Shown: positions 31,576 to 40,469, counted from the first letter of the stretch. The stretch is DNA of 48,811 nucleotides from WTAW01 sp964406575 (GCA_964406575.1 CAYOSH010000029.1:1-48811); one strand, 5' to 3'. A program made the numbers and translations. The notes: generated by a model not told the origin, from the letters alone.

Positions 31576-32901
31576 TTAAGGTTGCGCAAAATGCTTTATA
31601 ACCAATTCCTTAACAAAATCAACTGTGTTTTCAAGAGTTTCAAAATTCATAACTGCGCCAATGTAATATGTTCCTTTTTGTCCCTGTAGCTTATCCAGGC
31701 GCCCGTAGAAATTATCCTTCAACACTTCTCTGCTGACCCGGGGGAAATAACGCCAATGCTTCTGTATTATGACCTCGTTGATTTTCCCTCCAAGCTGTTC
31801 CACATCTTTCCTCAACATTTCCAGGAGCCTTTCTGGCATCGCTCCTGGTGGTGCCATTTGATATGCAATGTAGACATTGGAATCACAATGTCTGCAGCCG
31901 ATAGCGACAGTTCTCCCTTTAGTTTGAGGATGGATATGGTCTCTCAAAAAGAGAGTTTTGTTAAATCCCTCTCCTTTGAAGAGTGTCACATAATAATCCG
32001 AATACTCGATCTTGCTGAATAATTCTTTTTCCTCACCGGAAACATCCATAAATTGAATCGTTTCATCCAATGGCGATGAAATGAACAGACGGTCAAATGT
32101 TCTCGTTTGGCCATTCACAAAGATCTCAATCTTTGGATCGCTTCGATCCACAAAATCCTCCCCCTGCCTGCGAATGGCTTCTATTTGTACATTCGTTTCC
32201 ACGTGCAACTCTTCAGCCATTTTGATCCACAATTCCTGACAGCCGTTTTTACACGTGGTTATATTGGAAATCTCATCGCCTCTTATGATTTTCACTAAAT
32301 CTTTGAGGCGCAAACAACTCTTGAAGAACCACCAGAGAAAGCGAAACAAATAAATAGCAGGAATCTCTTCATAGCAACCATATCCGCAACCGACCAGAAA
32401 AGGATTCAGCGTATCCGCTAGAGGCTCAATTTTATACTTGCGAACAAAATCTTCGAAATTGATGAATAACTCAGGGGATGCACAGACAAAGCCATTCTTT
32501 AGGTATTTTCTGAATTTGATGGCGAGGAAGAGCATACTGATGAACGCTCTTATCGCTCGAGCCAGTGAGTAGTGGTTTCTAAAATATTGCTCAAAGGAAC
32601 ACCGGCATCCATCCAGGTAGGCGATATCCGGAGTCGTGAAATTTTCCAAGGGGACATTATGCACCGTTAATAGCTCATAGCAAGTTTTGTAATTCTTTTT
32701 ATTGCCAATAATGATGGCACCCAGATCGTATGCCTTCCCTTCATAATTATAGGAAAGTACTTTCCCCCCGACGTAATCTTCTTTTTCGAACACAACCATG
32801 TTTTTATAGCCAAGTTTCTTCAAATGATACGCCGCTGTAAGGCCCGAAGCTCCAGCACCGATGATGGCAATGTTGATGTTTGTTGGTATTGATGTATCCA
32901 A
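31576..32901 (-). CDS. FAD-dependent amine-oxidase-type oxidoreductase
   Basis: 441 aa from a TTG at 32901, chosen because AAGGG lies just upstream and the dinucleotide-binding motif follows closely; a TTG at 32940 would add 13 odd residues. The N-terminal Rossmann motif is IAIIGAGASGLTAAYHLKKLG, with the ribose-binding Glu in VVFEKEDYVGGKV. This is the flavin amine oxidase/protoporphyrinogen oxidase-like superfamily. The C-terminal FAD segment is less clear (YYIGAVMNFETLENTV). No pathway partner is adjacent, so the substrate cannot be named. Confidence 0.78.
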   Translation of the reverse strand: MDTSIPTNINIAIIGAGASGLTAAYHLKKLGYKNMVVFEKEDYVGGKVLSYNYEGKAYDLGAIIIGNKKNYKTCYELLTVHNVPLENFTTPDIAYLDGCRCSFEQYFRNHYSLARAIRAFISMLFLAIKFRKYLKNGFVCASPELFINFEDFVRKYKIEPLADTLNPFLVGCGYGCYEEIPAIYLFRFLWWFFKSCLRLKDLVKIIRGDEISNITTCKNGCQELWIKMAEELHVETNVQIEAIRRQGEDFVDRSDPKIEIFVNGQTRTFDRLFISSPLDETIQFMDVSGEEKELFSKIEYSDYYVTLFKGEGFNKTLFLRDHIHPQTKGRTVAIGCRHCDSNVYIAYQMAPPGAMPERLLEMLRKDVEQLGGKINEVIIQKHWRYFPRVSREVLKDNFYGRLDKLQGQKGTYYIGAVMNFETLENTVDFVKELVIKHFAQP

Positions 32902-33045
32902 TGTGCCCTTTATATATATACATATTATGTTTCGAGTCAAGAAGGTCTAACCAGTATCTAAATAATTGGAATATTTGATCCCTTGTACGCAAGCACTGTT
33001 CTCTGGATTGGCAAAACCGTTCTCTGAACCTGCAGCTTAACTAAG

Positions 33046-33074
33046 TTGACTCTTTTTTTATTAATTGATAATCT
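33046..33074 (+). promoter_or_regulatory. Promoter of the membrane kinase gene
   Basis: TTGACT (33046-33051), a 17-bp spacer and TAATCT (33069-33074), with TG one base before the -10, making an extended -10 element. It lies about 28 bp before the ATG at 33102. Confidence 0.45.
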
Positions 33075-33101
33075 TTTCTCATCCTTAATAAAGGGGAAGC
33101 C

Positions 33102-36100
33102 ATGGCGACTCTTTGTCCAAAATGTCACTCCGAAAATCCCGAGTCTTCGCGGTTTTGTGCGGATTGTGGGACACAGTTGGGTGTTTCTGAGGGAAAGCCC
33201 ATAGGACCCATAAAGCCAATAGAGCATACAGAAACTCTCCAAGCTCCTCCGGAAGAACTGACTACAGGATCAACTTTTGCTGGGCGGTACCAAATTATTG
33301 AGGAACTTGGGAAAGGGGGGATGGGGAAGGTCTATAAAGCCGATGATATCGAACTCAACGAAAAGGTCGCGCTCAAACTTATAAGACCTGAGATCTCTGC
33401 GGATAAGAACACAGTCGGACGGTTCCAAAACGAGTTGAAATTCGCCCGGAAGATTGTCCATAAAAATGTCGGCCGCATGTACGACCTCGGGAAAGCAGAA
33501 GCAATCTATTTCATCACGATGGAGTATGTCGAAGGCCAAGATTTAAAAGGATTGATTCGGCAATCGGGTCAATTGGCGATCGGAACCACGATATCGATAG
33601 CCAGGCAGATCTGTGAAGGTTTAGTGGAAGCCCACAAGTTGGGAGTTGTACACCGGGATTTAAAACCCAGCAACATCATGATCGATAGGGATGGCCAAGT
33701 TCGGATCATGGATTTTGGGATCGCCCGCTCATTAAAAGGAAAAGGTATTACCGGCGCGGGAGTGATAATTGGGACTCCTGAATACATGTCCCCGGAGCAG
33801 GTGGAGGGGAAGGAAGTCGACCAGCGTTCGGATATCTATTCTCTGGGCGCGATTCTGTTTGAAATGGTAACAGGAAGAGTACCATTCGAGGGAGACACAC
33901 CTTTTACTATCGGTGTTAAACACAAAAGCGAGATTCCTCAAGATCCCAGGGAGATAAATGCACAGGTTCCCGAGGATCTGAGCCGTATCATACTGAGATG
34001 CCTGGAGAAGGACAGGGAAACGAGGTACCAGAGTGCAGGCGAAATCCGTTCGGAACTTAAGAGGATTGCCGAAGGATTGCCTTCAACAGAGAAGTTTGTT
34101 CCTCTCAAAAAATCCATGACCTCTAAGGAGATCACGGTAACATTTGGTAAGAAGAAACTTCTTATCCCAGCTCTAGCGATCCTCGTTCTTACTGTTATTG
34201 CAGTGATTGTTCTTCTCTTCCTTCCCAAAGAAGCCCCTGTAGAGCACTCAGTGGCTGTCATAACCTTCGAAAACCAGACTGGGGAAAGGTCCTATGACTA
34301 TCTGCAGAAGGCCATTCCCAATCTGCTTATCACAAGCCTTGAGCAATCGAATAATATCCGTGTTGTCACATGGGAGAGGATGCACGACCTCCTCGATTTA
34401 ATGGGCAAGGGAGATGTTGAGGTGATCGATGGTGATCTGGGCTTCGAGTTGTGCCGTCAAAACGGAATCGAGGCCATCGTGCTCGGGAGCTTTGTCAAAG
34501 CGGGAGAGATGTTCGCTACGGATGTCAAGGTTTTGGATGTGACGACCAAAGACCTCCTCAAAAGTACAAGTTCTCGAGGAAAAGGAATCGACAGCATCCT
34601 CGAGAGACAGATCGATGAGCTGAGCCGGGAGATTTCTAAAGGTATCGGATTGCCTGCCCGCACGGTTGATGCCGTCAAAACACGGATTGCCGATGTCACA
34701 ACAACATCCATGGAGGCTTATGATTATTATTTAAAAGGAAGAGAGGCGTACGAGAAATTCTATAATGAAGAGGCGAAGCAGAACCTGGAAAAAGCCGTGG
34801 AGCTCGACCCTCAGTTTGCCGTCGCGTATCTCTATCTCAGTCGTGTCTATTTAGAGATGCAAAGCCGTGGAGATGAAAGAACAGAACTATTGAGGAAGGC
34901 TAAAGAATTTTCTGAAAAAGCCACCGAAAAGGAGAGGCTTTTCATTCTTGCCGAATATGCAAGTTCCATCGAAAAAGATTCAGAGAAGCGGATCCGCATT
35001 CTCAAAGAATTGATAGAAAAATATCCTAATGAGAAAGATGCTCACTTTGAATTGGGTTTCACTTATCAGAATAGAGGCTTATTTGCGGGCGCCATTGAAG
35101 AATACCAGAGAGCCCTGGAATTAGCCCCCACCGATGGTTTTATCCTGAATCAACTCGGTTATTTGTATTCGGATATGGGTGAATATGAAAAAGCAGTCGA
35201 ATGTTTCCAGAGGTATGCGGCTCTCTATCCTGAAGATGCCAATCCTGTTGACTCTATGGCCGAGCAGTATTTCCGGATGGGACGTCTCGATGAGGCAATT
35301 GCGAAATATAAAAAAGTCCTGGAGATCAAGCCTGATTTTGGAGTTGGCTATCGTATTGCTTATATCTATGCATTAAAAGAAGATTATTCTGAATCCATAT
35401 TATGGCTCGATCATGACATCAGCAGCGTGCCGTCTCCCGGGAAGAAAGCTGAGCTGTACTTGTGGAAAGGAGTTTATCATTTCTTGTTGGGACAGAAAAA
35501 GAATGCTTTAAGCAATCTGATTGAGGCAGAGAAATGGGCCGAGGAGGCAGATGATCAGCTACGGAAAATAACGCTCGACTATCTCAGAGGGTGGTGGTAT
35601 TGCGAGTGGGATGAACTTGAGCTCAGTAATGAGTATCTTCAAAAAACTTGGGATGCCCTTCTTTCTATCTTCCAAAATGCTAAAGTCTGGCAAGCTGCGT
35701 ATAATTATAATATTGGCCTTTTAAGGGTGAAATTGGGCAAAATAGAATCCGCACATGAAAGCCTGAGAAAGATAGAATCCCTTTTGCCTGAATTAAATCC
35801 GGCTATGAAAAAAAGAAGTACCTATGAACATGCCGTTCTTCTTTCAGAGATATTGATGGCCGAGGGCTCTCCAGATCGAGCCGTGGAGGTCATGAAAAAT
35901 GCTTCGCTCTGGGGCATTCCTAACCTCCACACGGATACTATCGGTCCTTATAATGTGCCGTTTATGCATGATTTTCTGGCGCGCGCGTACTACCAAAATG
36001 GAGATTTGGATAGAGCGATTGCCGAATATGAGATGCTTATCACTTTCGATCCGGATAGTCGAGAGAGGCGCTTGATCCATCCGAAGTATCATTTGGAGTT

Positions 36101-36245
36101 GGCTAAACTGTATGAAGAAGGAGGCCAATCCTCTAAAGCAATAGTGGAGTACGAAAGATTCCTCGAGCTGTGGAAGGATGCGGATCCGGGATGGATTGAG
36201 GTGGAGGAAGCGAAGAAGAAACTGGCAAGTCTCAAGGTCGAATAG
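33102..36245 (+). CDS. Membrane Ser/Thr kinase with zinc ribbon and TPR domains
   Basis: 1047 aa. It starts with a zinc ribbon (Cys5, Cys8, Cys19, Cys22), then a Hanks-type kinase (about 62-320) with GKGGMG, the VALKL lysine, HRDLKPSN near 184, DFG near 205 and YMSPEQ. A membrane helix follows (about 353-376), then a TolB/FlgO-like domain (about 383-520, SVAVITFENQTGE) and at least eight TPRs to the end. The kinase is inside and the TolB-TPR part outside, a receptor-like layout that the two kinases at 6762-11218 lack. AAGGGG precedes the ATG. The substrates are unknown. Confidence 0.93.
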   Translation: MATLCPKCHSENPESSRFCADCGTQLGVSEGKPIGPIKPIEHTETLQAPPEELTTGSTFAGRYQIIEELGKGGMGKVYKADDIELNEKVALKLIRPEISADKNTVGRFQNELKFARKIVHKNVGRMYDLGKAEAIYFITMEYVEGQDLKGLIRQSGQLAIGTTISIARQICEGLVEAHKLGVVHRDLKPSNIMIDRDGQVRIMDFGIARSLKGKGITGAGVIIGTPEYMSPEQVEGKEVDQRSDIYSLGAILFEMVTGRVPFEGDTPFTIGVKHKSEIPQDPREINAQVPEDLSRIILRCLEKDRETRYQSAGEIRSELKRIAEGLPSTEKFVPLKKSMTSKEITVTFGKKKLLIPALAILVLTVIAVIVLLFLPKEAPVEHSVAVITFENQTGERSYDYLQKAIPNLLITSLEQSNNIRVVTWERMHDLLDLMGKGDVEVIDGDLGFELCRQNGIEAIVLGSFVKAGEMFATDVKVLDVTTKDLLKSTSSRGKGIDSILERQIDELSREISKGIGLPARTVDAVKTRIADVTTTSMEAYDYYLKGREAYEKFYNEEAKQNLEKAVELDPQFAVAYLYLSRVYLEMQSRGDERTELLRKAKEFSEKATEKERLFILAEYASSIEKDSEKRIRILKELIEKYPNEKDAHFELGFTYQNRGLFAGAIEEYQRALELAPTDGFILNQLGYLYSDMGEYEKAVECFQRYAALYPEDANPVDSMAEQYFRMGRLDEAIAKYKKVLEIKPDFGVGYRIAYIYALKEDYSESILWLDHDISSVPSPGKKAELYLWKGVYHFLLGQKKNALSNLIEAEKWAEEADDQLRKITLDYLRGWWYCEWDELELSNEYLQKTWDALLSIFQNAKVWQAAYNYNIGLLRVKLGKIESAHESLRKIESLLPELNPAMKKRSTYEHAVLLSEILMAEGSPDRAVEVMKNASLWGIPNLHTDTIGPYNVPFMHDFLARAYYQNGDLDRAIAEYEMLITFDPDSRERRLIHPKYHLELAKLYEEGGQSSKAIVEYERFLELWKDADPGWIEVEEAKKKLASLKVE

Positions 36246-36258
36246 CCAACTCGGATTT

Positions 36259-36276
36259 GGGTGAATTGATTCGCCC
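36259..36276. terminator. Hairpin after the membrane kinase gene
   Basis: GGGTGAA (36259-36265) and TTCGCCC (36270-36276) pair over 7 bp with one G-T, around TTGA. It begins 14 bp past the kinase stop. No T-run follows, so its role as a terminator is uncertain. Confidence 0.35.
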
Positions 36277-36315
36277 ATATAAATAAAAACATCCACATTG
36301 AAAAAGGAGGAGGGG

Positions 36316-36643
36316 TTGTTTTTCCGATGGAAAACAAGCGTGTGTCTTATCGCTGTATTTCTATTTCTTTTTTCTTCCTCATCATCTTTCGCCAGGAGTT
36401 TGACAAGGTCGACATCAAAATCGAGAAAGCTGGCGAAGGAGTATAAGTACTGTTTGGTGCTGGTGGAAACATCGGGATATGTTGATTATCGTGCGGGATC
36501 GCATTGTAAAAGAAATGGAAGAAGGAAAGACGCTCGAAGACATTATCGCATCTTGATCAACCCAGGGATTTGAAAAGAAGGGGGCAGGCGTTCCGGCTGA
36601 AATGTTCGTGACAATTATCTACAAAGATCTTTCTAAAAGATGA
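36316..36643 (+). pseudogene. Wrecked metallo-beta-lactamase-fold hydrolase gene
   Basis: A TTG at 36316 with GGAGGAGG upstream opens a signal peptide ending SSSSSFA. The mature start continues one frame over (36393-36479): EFDKVDIKIEKAGEGV, a TAA, then LFGAGGNIGI, the start of exported MBL-fold hydrolases. From 36482 another frame gives the family's C-terminus: VRDRIVKEMEEGKTLEDII, a TGA at 36554, then GVPAEMFVTIIYKDLSKR ending at 36643. The whole central catalytic part with the HxHxDH motif is deleted. So there is one frameshift, two stops and a large internal deletion. The 91-residue open frame at 36298-36573 is only a by-product. Confidence 0.72.
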
Positions 36644-36680
36644 GGCGAATGATTTTTAGGATTGATTTTGTATTGTACGG

Positions 36681-36986
36681 TTAAACGATAAATTTTACTC
36701 CTGTGAGCATCCCTGTGTCGACCTTCTTCTGCCAGATAACTTTGACAACTGCCTCAATTGGATTGGGCGTTTCGCCTTGCAGTTCGTATTTTATTTCAAG
36801 GATAGATCCGGGAGAGAACTCCTTATTCAGTAAGAGGCACAAACCCCCATCGCTGATGTCTTGGATGAGGCCCTCTTCACCGGATGGAACGAGCTCCCGG
36901 TAACTCATTTTTGTAAAGACTTCTCTCCTTGGATGGATTCGTTTGTCTTTAGCATCGGGATTGTCTCGGAAGTCGCCTGTCATCAT
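36681..36986 (-). CDS. PilZ-domain c-di-GMP receptor
   Basis: 101 aa, a stand-alone PilZ domain. The c-di-GMP-binding motifs are both present: RxxxR in KRIHPRRE (Arg16, Arg20) and DISDGG (D/N-x-S-x-x-G). The remaining beta-barrel strands are complete (ILEIKYELQG, AVVKVIWQKK, GVKFIV). The ribosome site is AGGGGTGA directly before ATGATG. With the HD-GYP enzyme (13768) and GGDEF enzyme (28880) it supplies the receiver of the same second messenger. The minor-pilin operon at 44976-48204 is a possible downstream process, by analogy only. Confidence 0.88.
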   Translation of the reverse strand: MMTGDFRDNPDAKDKRIHPRREVFTKMSYRELVPSGEEGLIQDISDGGLCLLLNKEFSPGSILEIKYELQGETPNPIEAVVKVIWQKKVDTGMLTGVKFIV

Positions 36987-37093
36987 TCACCCCTATGACT
37001 GATACGTTTGAAAGATAATTGCCTTTGATATTTTAACACATCTTTTTATCAAGATGAAGTGCGGATACTAATATTTTTGCTAGTAGAAACATG

Positions 37094-37120
37094 TGTAGGA
37101 TTCGTCTCCCGAACAGATGG
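37094..37120. repeat. TGTAGG-family hairpin repeat
   Basis: One unit on the plus strand: TGTAGGATTCGTCTCCCGAA and then CAGATGG. It matches the common head and CCCGAAC core but its stem is imperfect. It lies between the PilZ gene and the aldo/keto reductase stop at 37143. Confidence 0.5.
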
Positions 37121-37142
37121 GACAAAGAAATGTCTGACCTTA

Positions 37143-38462
37143 TTACAGCAAAGTGAGTTGGGTGTGTGCGAGCAGGAGTTTGCCCTGAATGGGAACGTTG
37201 TAGGGACATGCGGTTTCGCAGTGGCCGCTGCAATTGCTACAGACATCGGCCTTCACCCCTGGAATTTTGGCATACTTAAGCATGGCTTCTTTCTCGCGGC
37301 CTTGGGCTACGAAATAGTGGTGATAGCGCATGATAGTGTTTACAGGAACGCCTTGGGGGCACTGCGGTTCGCACTCGCCGCATGCGTGGCGGCAATAAAG
37401 CTCCCCGCATCCCTCTCGATAGGCATCCAGTTTAGCCTGGTCGAGTTCGGTAAGCCTGGTCCCCGAAAGACGGAGAAAGCCCTCCATGTCCTCATAAGTT
37501 CTTGCTAAACAACAGACTGTACTGACATCCGGATTGCCCAGGACAAATTTCACCGCTGCAGCCTTGATCTCTTTCGGATCCTGAAGATTATATTTCTTGA
37601 GGAATCCCTGGGCACGGTCGTATTTGTCCTGGTATCGCTTCACTCCCTCGATGTACAGCGGGTCGATCTCCTTGCCTTCTTTCTCCATTCGCTTGACATA
37701 AGATTTCATGGAATGATAGAGAGCCACAGGAGTTGTTTTCATCAAGGCTGTTCCGATATTTTTCTTGCGGGCCGCCCTGAGCACTTCCTCGCTCTGGTCC
37801 ATTTTGAGGAAATTGTAGGCCAGGAGGAACACATCAAATCGTCCATCCTCAGCGGCTGCTAGAAGAACCTTGGCCATGGTCTCTTCCGGGTCCTTGAACC
37901 AGAAAGACCCATGGTTGGACACGCCAACGTGACGGACTCTCCCCTCGGTTTTGAGTTCATCCATCGCATCGTGAAACCCCTGTGTCTTAAGTGTTTCCAC
38001 TGTTTCTGCGCAGTGCATCATGAGGCAATCGACATAATCTGTGTTCAGTTCTTTCAGACACTTGCGTGCACGTTTGAGGAAGCCATCTTTGGATTTATCC
38101 TCTTTAATTTCCAGCTTGGTGCTGATGAACACAGACTTTCGGTCCCGTCCCTTCATCACATTGGCTACGATTTTATGGTGACCTGGGTATTCCTCTGCAG
38201 TATCTATATAATTTACTCCGGCATCCAGGGCAGAACTCAGAACTCCTTCGTCCATGATAGAACCGGCCCCGATATCTGAAACCTTGAATCCGCTCCGTCC
38301 CAGGGTGCGATATTCTTTGATCTTCAAAGATTCCTTTTGTGTTTCTTGAGGATCTTGGACAATATGTGCCAATCCACCTCCTGCAGCGATTCCAACGCCG
38401 ATCGCACTCGCCGCGGAATGTTTTAGAAAGGACCTTCTATTGACGCGCAATTTTCGACTCAT
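37143..38462 (-). CDS. Tat-exported aldo/keto reductase with 4Fe-4S C-terminus
   Basis: 439 aa with a twin-arginine signal (NRRSFLKHSA), so it is exported folded. The aldo/keto reductase barrel shows the tetrad residues: Asp and Tyr in DTAEEY, Lys in STKLE and His in MMHC. The last 80 residues carry two cysteine groups, CRHACGECEPQCP and CSNCSGHCETACP, fitting two 4Fe-4S clusters. This fusion is common in anaerobes and suggests electron transfer from clusters to an unknown carbonyl substrate, possibly with a cofactor loaded before export. AGGAGGAGC precedes the ATG. Confidence 0.9.
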   Translation of the reverse strand: MSRKLRVNRRSFLKHSAASAIGVGIAAGGGLAHIVQDPQETQKESLKIKEYRTLGRSGFKVSDIGAGSIMDEGVLSSALDAGVNYIDTAEEYPGHHKIVANVMKGRDRKSVFISTKLEIKEDKSKDGFLKRARKCLKELNTDYVDCLMMHCAETVETLKTQGFHDAMDELKTEGRVRHVGVSNHGSFWFKDPEETMAKVLLAAAEDGRFDVFLLAYNFLKMDQSEEVLRAARKKNIGTALMKTTPVALYHSMKSYVKRMEKEGKEIDPLYIEGVKRYQDKYDRAQGFLKKYNLQDPKEIKAAAVKFVLGNPDVSTVCCLARTYEDMEGFLRLSGTRLTELDQAKLDAYREGCGELYCRHACGECEPQCPQGVPVNTIMRYHHYFVAQGREKEAMLKYAKIPGVKADVCSNCSGHCETACPYNVPIQGKLLLAHTQLTLL

Positions 38463-38550
38463 TGCTCCTCCTAAATTTATTGACCCACAATTTTATACTA
38501 AAGATCTCCTCTTGTCTTGCACAAATTGATAATATGACAATCCCCATTCG

Positions 38551-38640
38551 TCTAAGGTCTGTTCCTCGAATGGATCGCAAAAGTGAACGATGTAGGATTC
38601 GTTCACCGAATGGACTGTTTGGGCAACAGTCCCCTTTTTT
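38551..38640. repeat. TGTAGG-family repeats plus gene-end motif
   Basis: Unit 38551-38576 (TCTAAGGTCTGTTCCTCGAA then TGGATC) and unit 38591-38615 (TGTAGGATTCGTTCACCGAA then TGGAC) both fold, with G-T pairs, into the common 6-bp stem. Right after them, 38617-38640 holds the gene-end motif CAGTCCCC plus six T, seven bp before the stop of the GyrI-like gene, which probably ends that transcript. Confidence 0.55.
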
Positions 38641-38647
38641 GCCTTTA

Positions 38648-39199
38648 TTAGTTTTTGGCGATGGCGACCCAGATCTCGGTTTGCAATCGACTGGGGATTG
38701 TATCTGGATCCCCGATATTCAGGAAGACTGCCGCAACAGGACCTGCCATAGCATAACCATTCTCCTCTATCCATTGGAGGACTTCATCGACAGCATCCCC
38801 CAGGGTATCTACAGGACCCGTGTGTGTTGCTGCTGCTACTTGGGTGTATTCCCACAAGCCCTTAGATAAAGGAGGCTGAGGATAGACCTGAGCGGTGACA
38901 GGAAAGCTCACTTCCCAATCCAGTGTTGTTTCTTTACCTTCTTCAGGGATCTTATGCATGATAGCGAACATTGTGCCCGCTGGAGCGATGCTCTGACTCT
39001 GCATGTTTCCCATGAGGATGGCGACCGCTGTTTCAAAATCCGACATAGGCCCTTGGTGACGGACGCTAACATAGGAAAAAGGAGTGATGTCTCTAAGAGC
39101 GATTCTCATTTTTTGGGCTGATCCCTCGTGATTATTGGCCGATAACATTACTGAAGTTAATATCAAAAAAATCATGATTGTATGGATTGTCTTTTTCAA
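38648..39199 (-). CDS. Exported GyrI-like effector-binding domain protein
   Basis: 183 aa from a TTG at 39199 with AAGGAGG 5 nt upstream. The signal peptide (KKTIHTIMIFLILTSVMLSA) is followed by a single GyrI/AraC-effector-binding type domain of about 150 residues (RDITPFSYVSVRHQGPM, ending ...LQTEIWVAIAK). Such domains bind small amphipathic molecules and most are cytoplasmic or joined to regulators; an exported one is unusual. A two-copy direct repeat at 39296-39335 lies upstream and may control it. Ligand unknown. Confidence 0.75.
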   Translation of the reverse strand: MKKTIHTIMIFLILTSVMLSANNHEGSAQKMRIALRDITPFSYVSVRHQGPMSDFETAVAILMGNMQSQSIAPAGTMFAIMHKIPEEGKETTLDWEVSFPVTAQVYPQPPLSKGLWEYTQVAAATHTGPVDTLGDAVDEVLQWIEENGYAMAGPVAAVFLNIGDPDTIPSRLQTEIWVAIAKN

Positions 39200-39616
39200 A
39201 GCTCCCTCCTTGTCAAGTTTAAGGGTAATTGTTCGATGATTCAAGCACATCTATTTTATATCTTCGGTCACTTATCTTCAACAAATCTTGATCGGTTTCC
39301 ATATAAACATATGATTTTTCCATATAAACATATGACTATAGTATTTAGTCGTCCGGGAATGAAGCATTCAGTTTTAGCTTGGAGATATATCGGGTTCATT
39401 CCTTGGATAGCCTGATTTCTCATAGAGCCAATGGAACGTATCGCGCTCGTCCCTTTTATGACAGATCGGGGGAACGATTCCACCATTAACTTAGGACTCG
39501 AAAAGTGCGTCAGATCAAGAAACACTTCCACTACCATCTCGGGGAAAGATCTTGACACTTAATATTGGAATGCAAAATGTACACACAAGGCAGGAATGGA
39601 ACAGATAGAAAGAAAA
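39200..39616. other. Intergenic region with a two-turn direct repeat
   Basis: No gene seen in 417 bp. TTTCCATATAAACATATGA occurs at 39296-39314 and again at 39317-39335, 21 bp apart start to start (two helical turns). Each copy contains CATATG. The position, about 100-135 bp upstream of the GyrI-like start, fits an operator for a dimeric regulator. A degenerate stretch near 39461-39480 resembles the TGTAGG-family core. Confidence 0.45.
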
Positions 39617-40282
39617 TTACACAAGATCCTTGTGATATCGCGAATAAAGCGTGATGACAGGATTGTGACCGGTGAACCTGTCTTTCACAACAAGTGTTGT
39701 GACCGGTGCCTCTGAGTGTTTGGCGAACAGCATGTCATGGCCGACGCACAGCCCCACGATCACATTGAAGGCTGTTCCTGCTCTGTTCAGAAGCTCAGCC
39801 TGCATTAAAGGATTGCATGAGGCTTCAAAATTTTCCGGACGCCTGATCTTGTACTCGTCGGGCAGACCGACATCTTTTTTATCAATCGCCCCGCAACTGC
39901 ACATCGCCGATACCACATCCAACCTGTGACCTTCAAGAATTTTGTTGGCCCGGCTGGCTTCATCGTGAAGGCCGCTGCAAAAAGCCAAGCCGATCTTTTG
40001 TGCACCGATTTTTTTTGCGAATTCTGCGATCTCCTTGATTCTAGGCCGAAGCGGAACAATCCGGCCTTCCTCTCTTGCCGCTTTCTCATCGTAGCACTCT
40101 TTCTCGAGCAAGGCTGAACATCTGAAGAAATTCTGTAATTCTTCAGATTGGTATTTTCCCTTCACTTCCTCGATCAATTCTCTGAAGTTTTTCGTCGGGC
40201 AATAGGAAGGCAACAGGTCTTCGTCCGTTACGCCCTGTGTGCAAAGCTTGCTTTTGCATGTCGCACATTTCGGTTCAATCAT
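39617..40282 (-). CDS. DUF1847 cysteine-rich protein
   Basis: 221 aa. DUF1847 family, function unknown. The N-terminal metal-binding pattern is CATCKSKLC followed by PSYCPT. More conserved cysteines follow in LAFCSGLHDE, AMCSCGAID, ASCNP and GLCVGHD, so one or more metal ions or clusters are likely. No signal peptide. AAAGGA lies before the ATG. It is followed downstream by the GyrI-like gene on the same strand, 417 bp away. I can support the family and the cysteine pattern but not a reaction. Confidence 0.82.
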   Translation of the reverse strand: MIEPKCATCKSKLCTQGVTDEDLLPSYCPTKNFRELIEEVKGKYQSEELQNFFRCSALLEKECYDEKAAREEGRIVPLRPRIKEIAEFAKKIGAQKIGLAFCSGLHDEASRANKILEGHRLDVVSAMCSCGAIDKKDVGLPDEYKIRRPENFEASCNPLMQAELLNRAGTAFNVIVGLCVGHDMLFAKHSEAPVTTLVVKDRFTGHNPVITLYSRYHKDLV

Positions 40283-40347
40283 TTTGTTGTCCTTTATATA
40301 TTTATTCGAATTCTATTGTTAAATAAAAAAGCAAACATCCTTTGTCT

Positions 40348-40469
40348 GTCCATTCGGGGAATGGGGCCTACATTTTACGTAGCTCGTTTCTGTCTGTTCA
40401 TGGAGAGGACCATACACGATCGTAAATCCCCTGGTTTTGGAGAGATCCCTTTGGGGAACAGGCCTTACA
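40348..40469. repeat. TGTAGG-family hairpin repeats, three units
   Basis: Units at 40348-40372, 40394-40415 and 40444-40469, all with the head on the minus strand. The first reads CCATTC-CCC-GAATGG, which pairs as well as CCGTTC-CCC-GAACGG at 12316-12342; the two differ at both sides of the same base pair, a compensatory change. They fill the space between the S9 peptidase stop and the DUF1847 start. Confidence 0.6.

Noticed and set aside
36298..36573. 91-residue secreted protein
   Set aside because: Only the signal peptide is genuine; the rest is out-of-frame reading of an MBL-fold pseudogene whose true frames are recognisable.
36987..36993. TCACCCC in front of the PilZ gene as a sixth regulon site
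   Set aside because: Single copy with no partner at 20-25 bp, and its complement is simply the ribosome site AGGGGTGA of that gene.
40348..40469. Short CRISPR array
   Set aside because: Units are degenerate, unequally spaced, foldable and found at several other loci; no cas gene is present.
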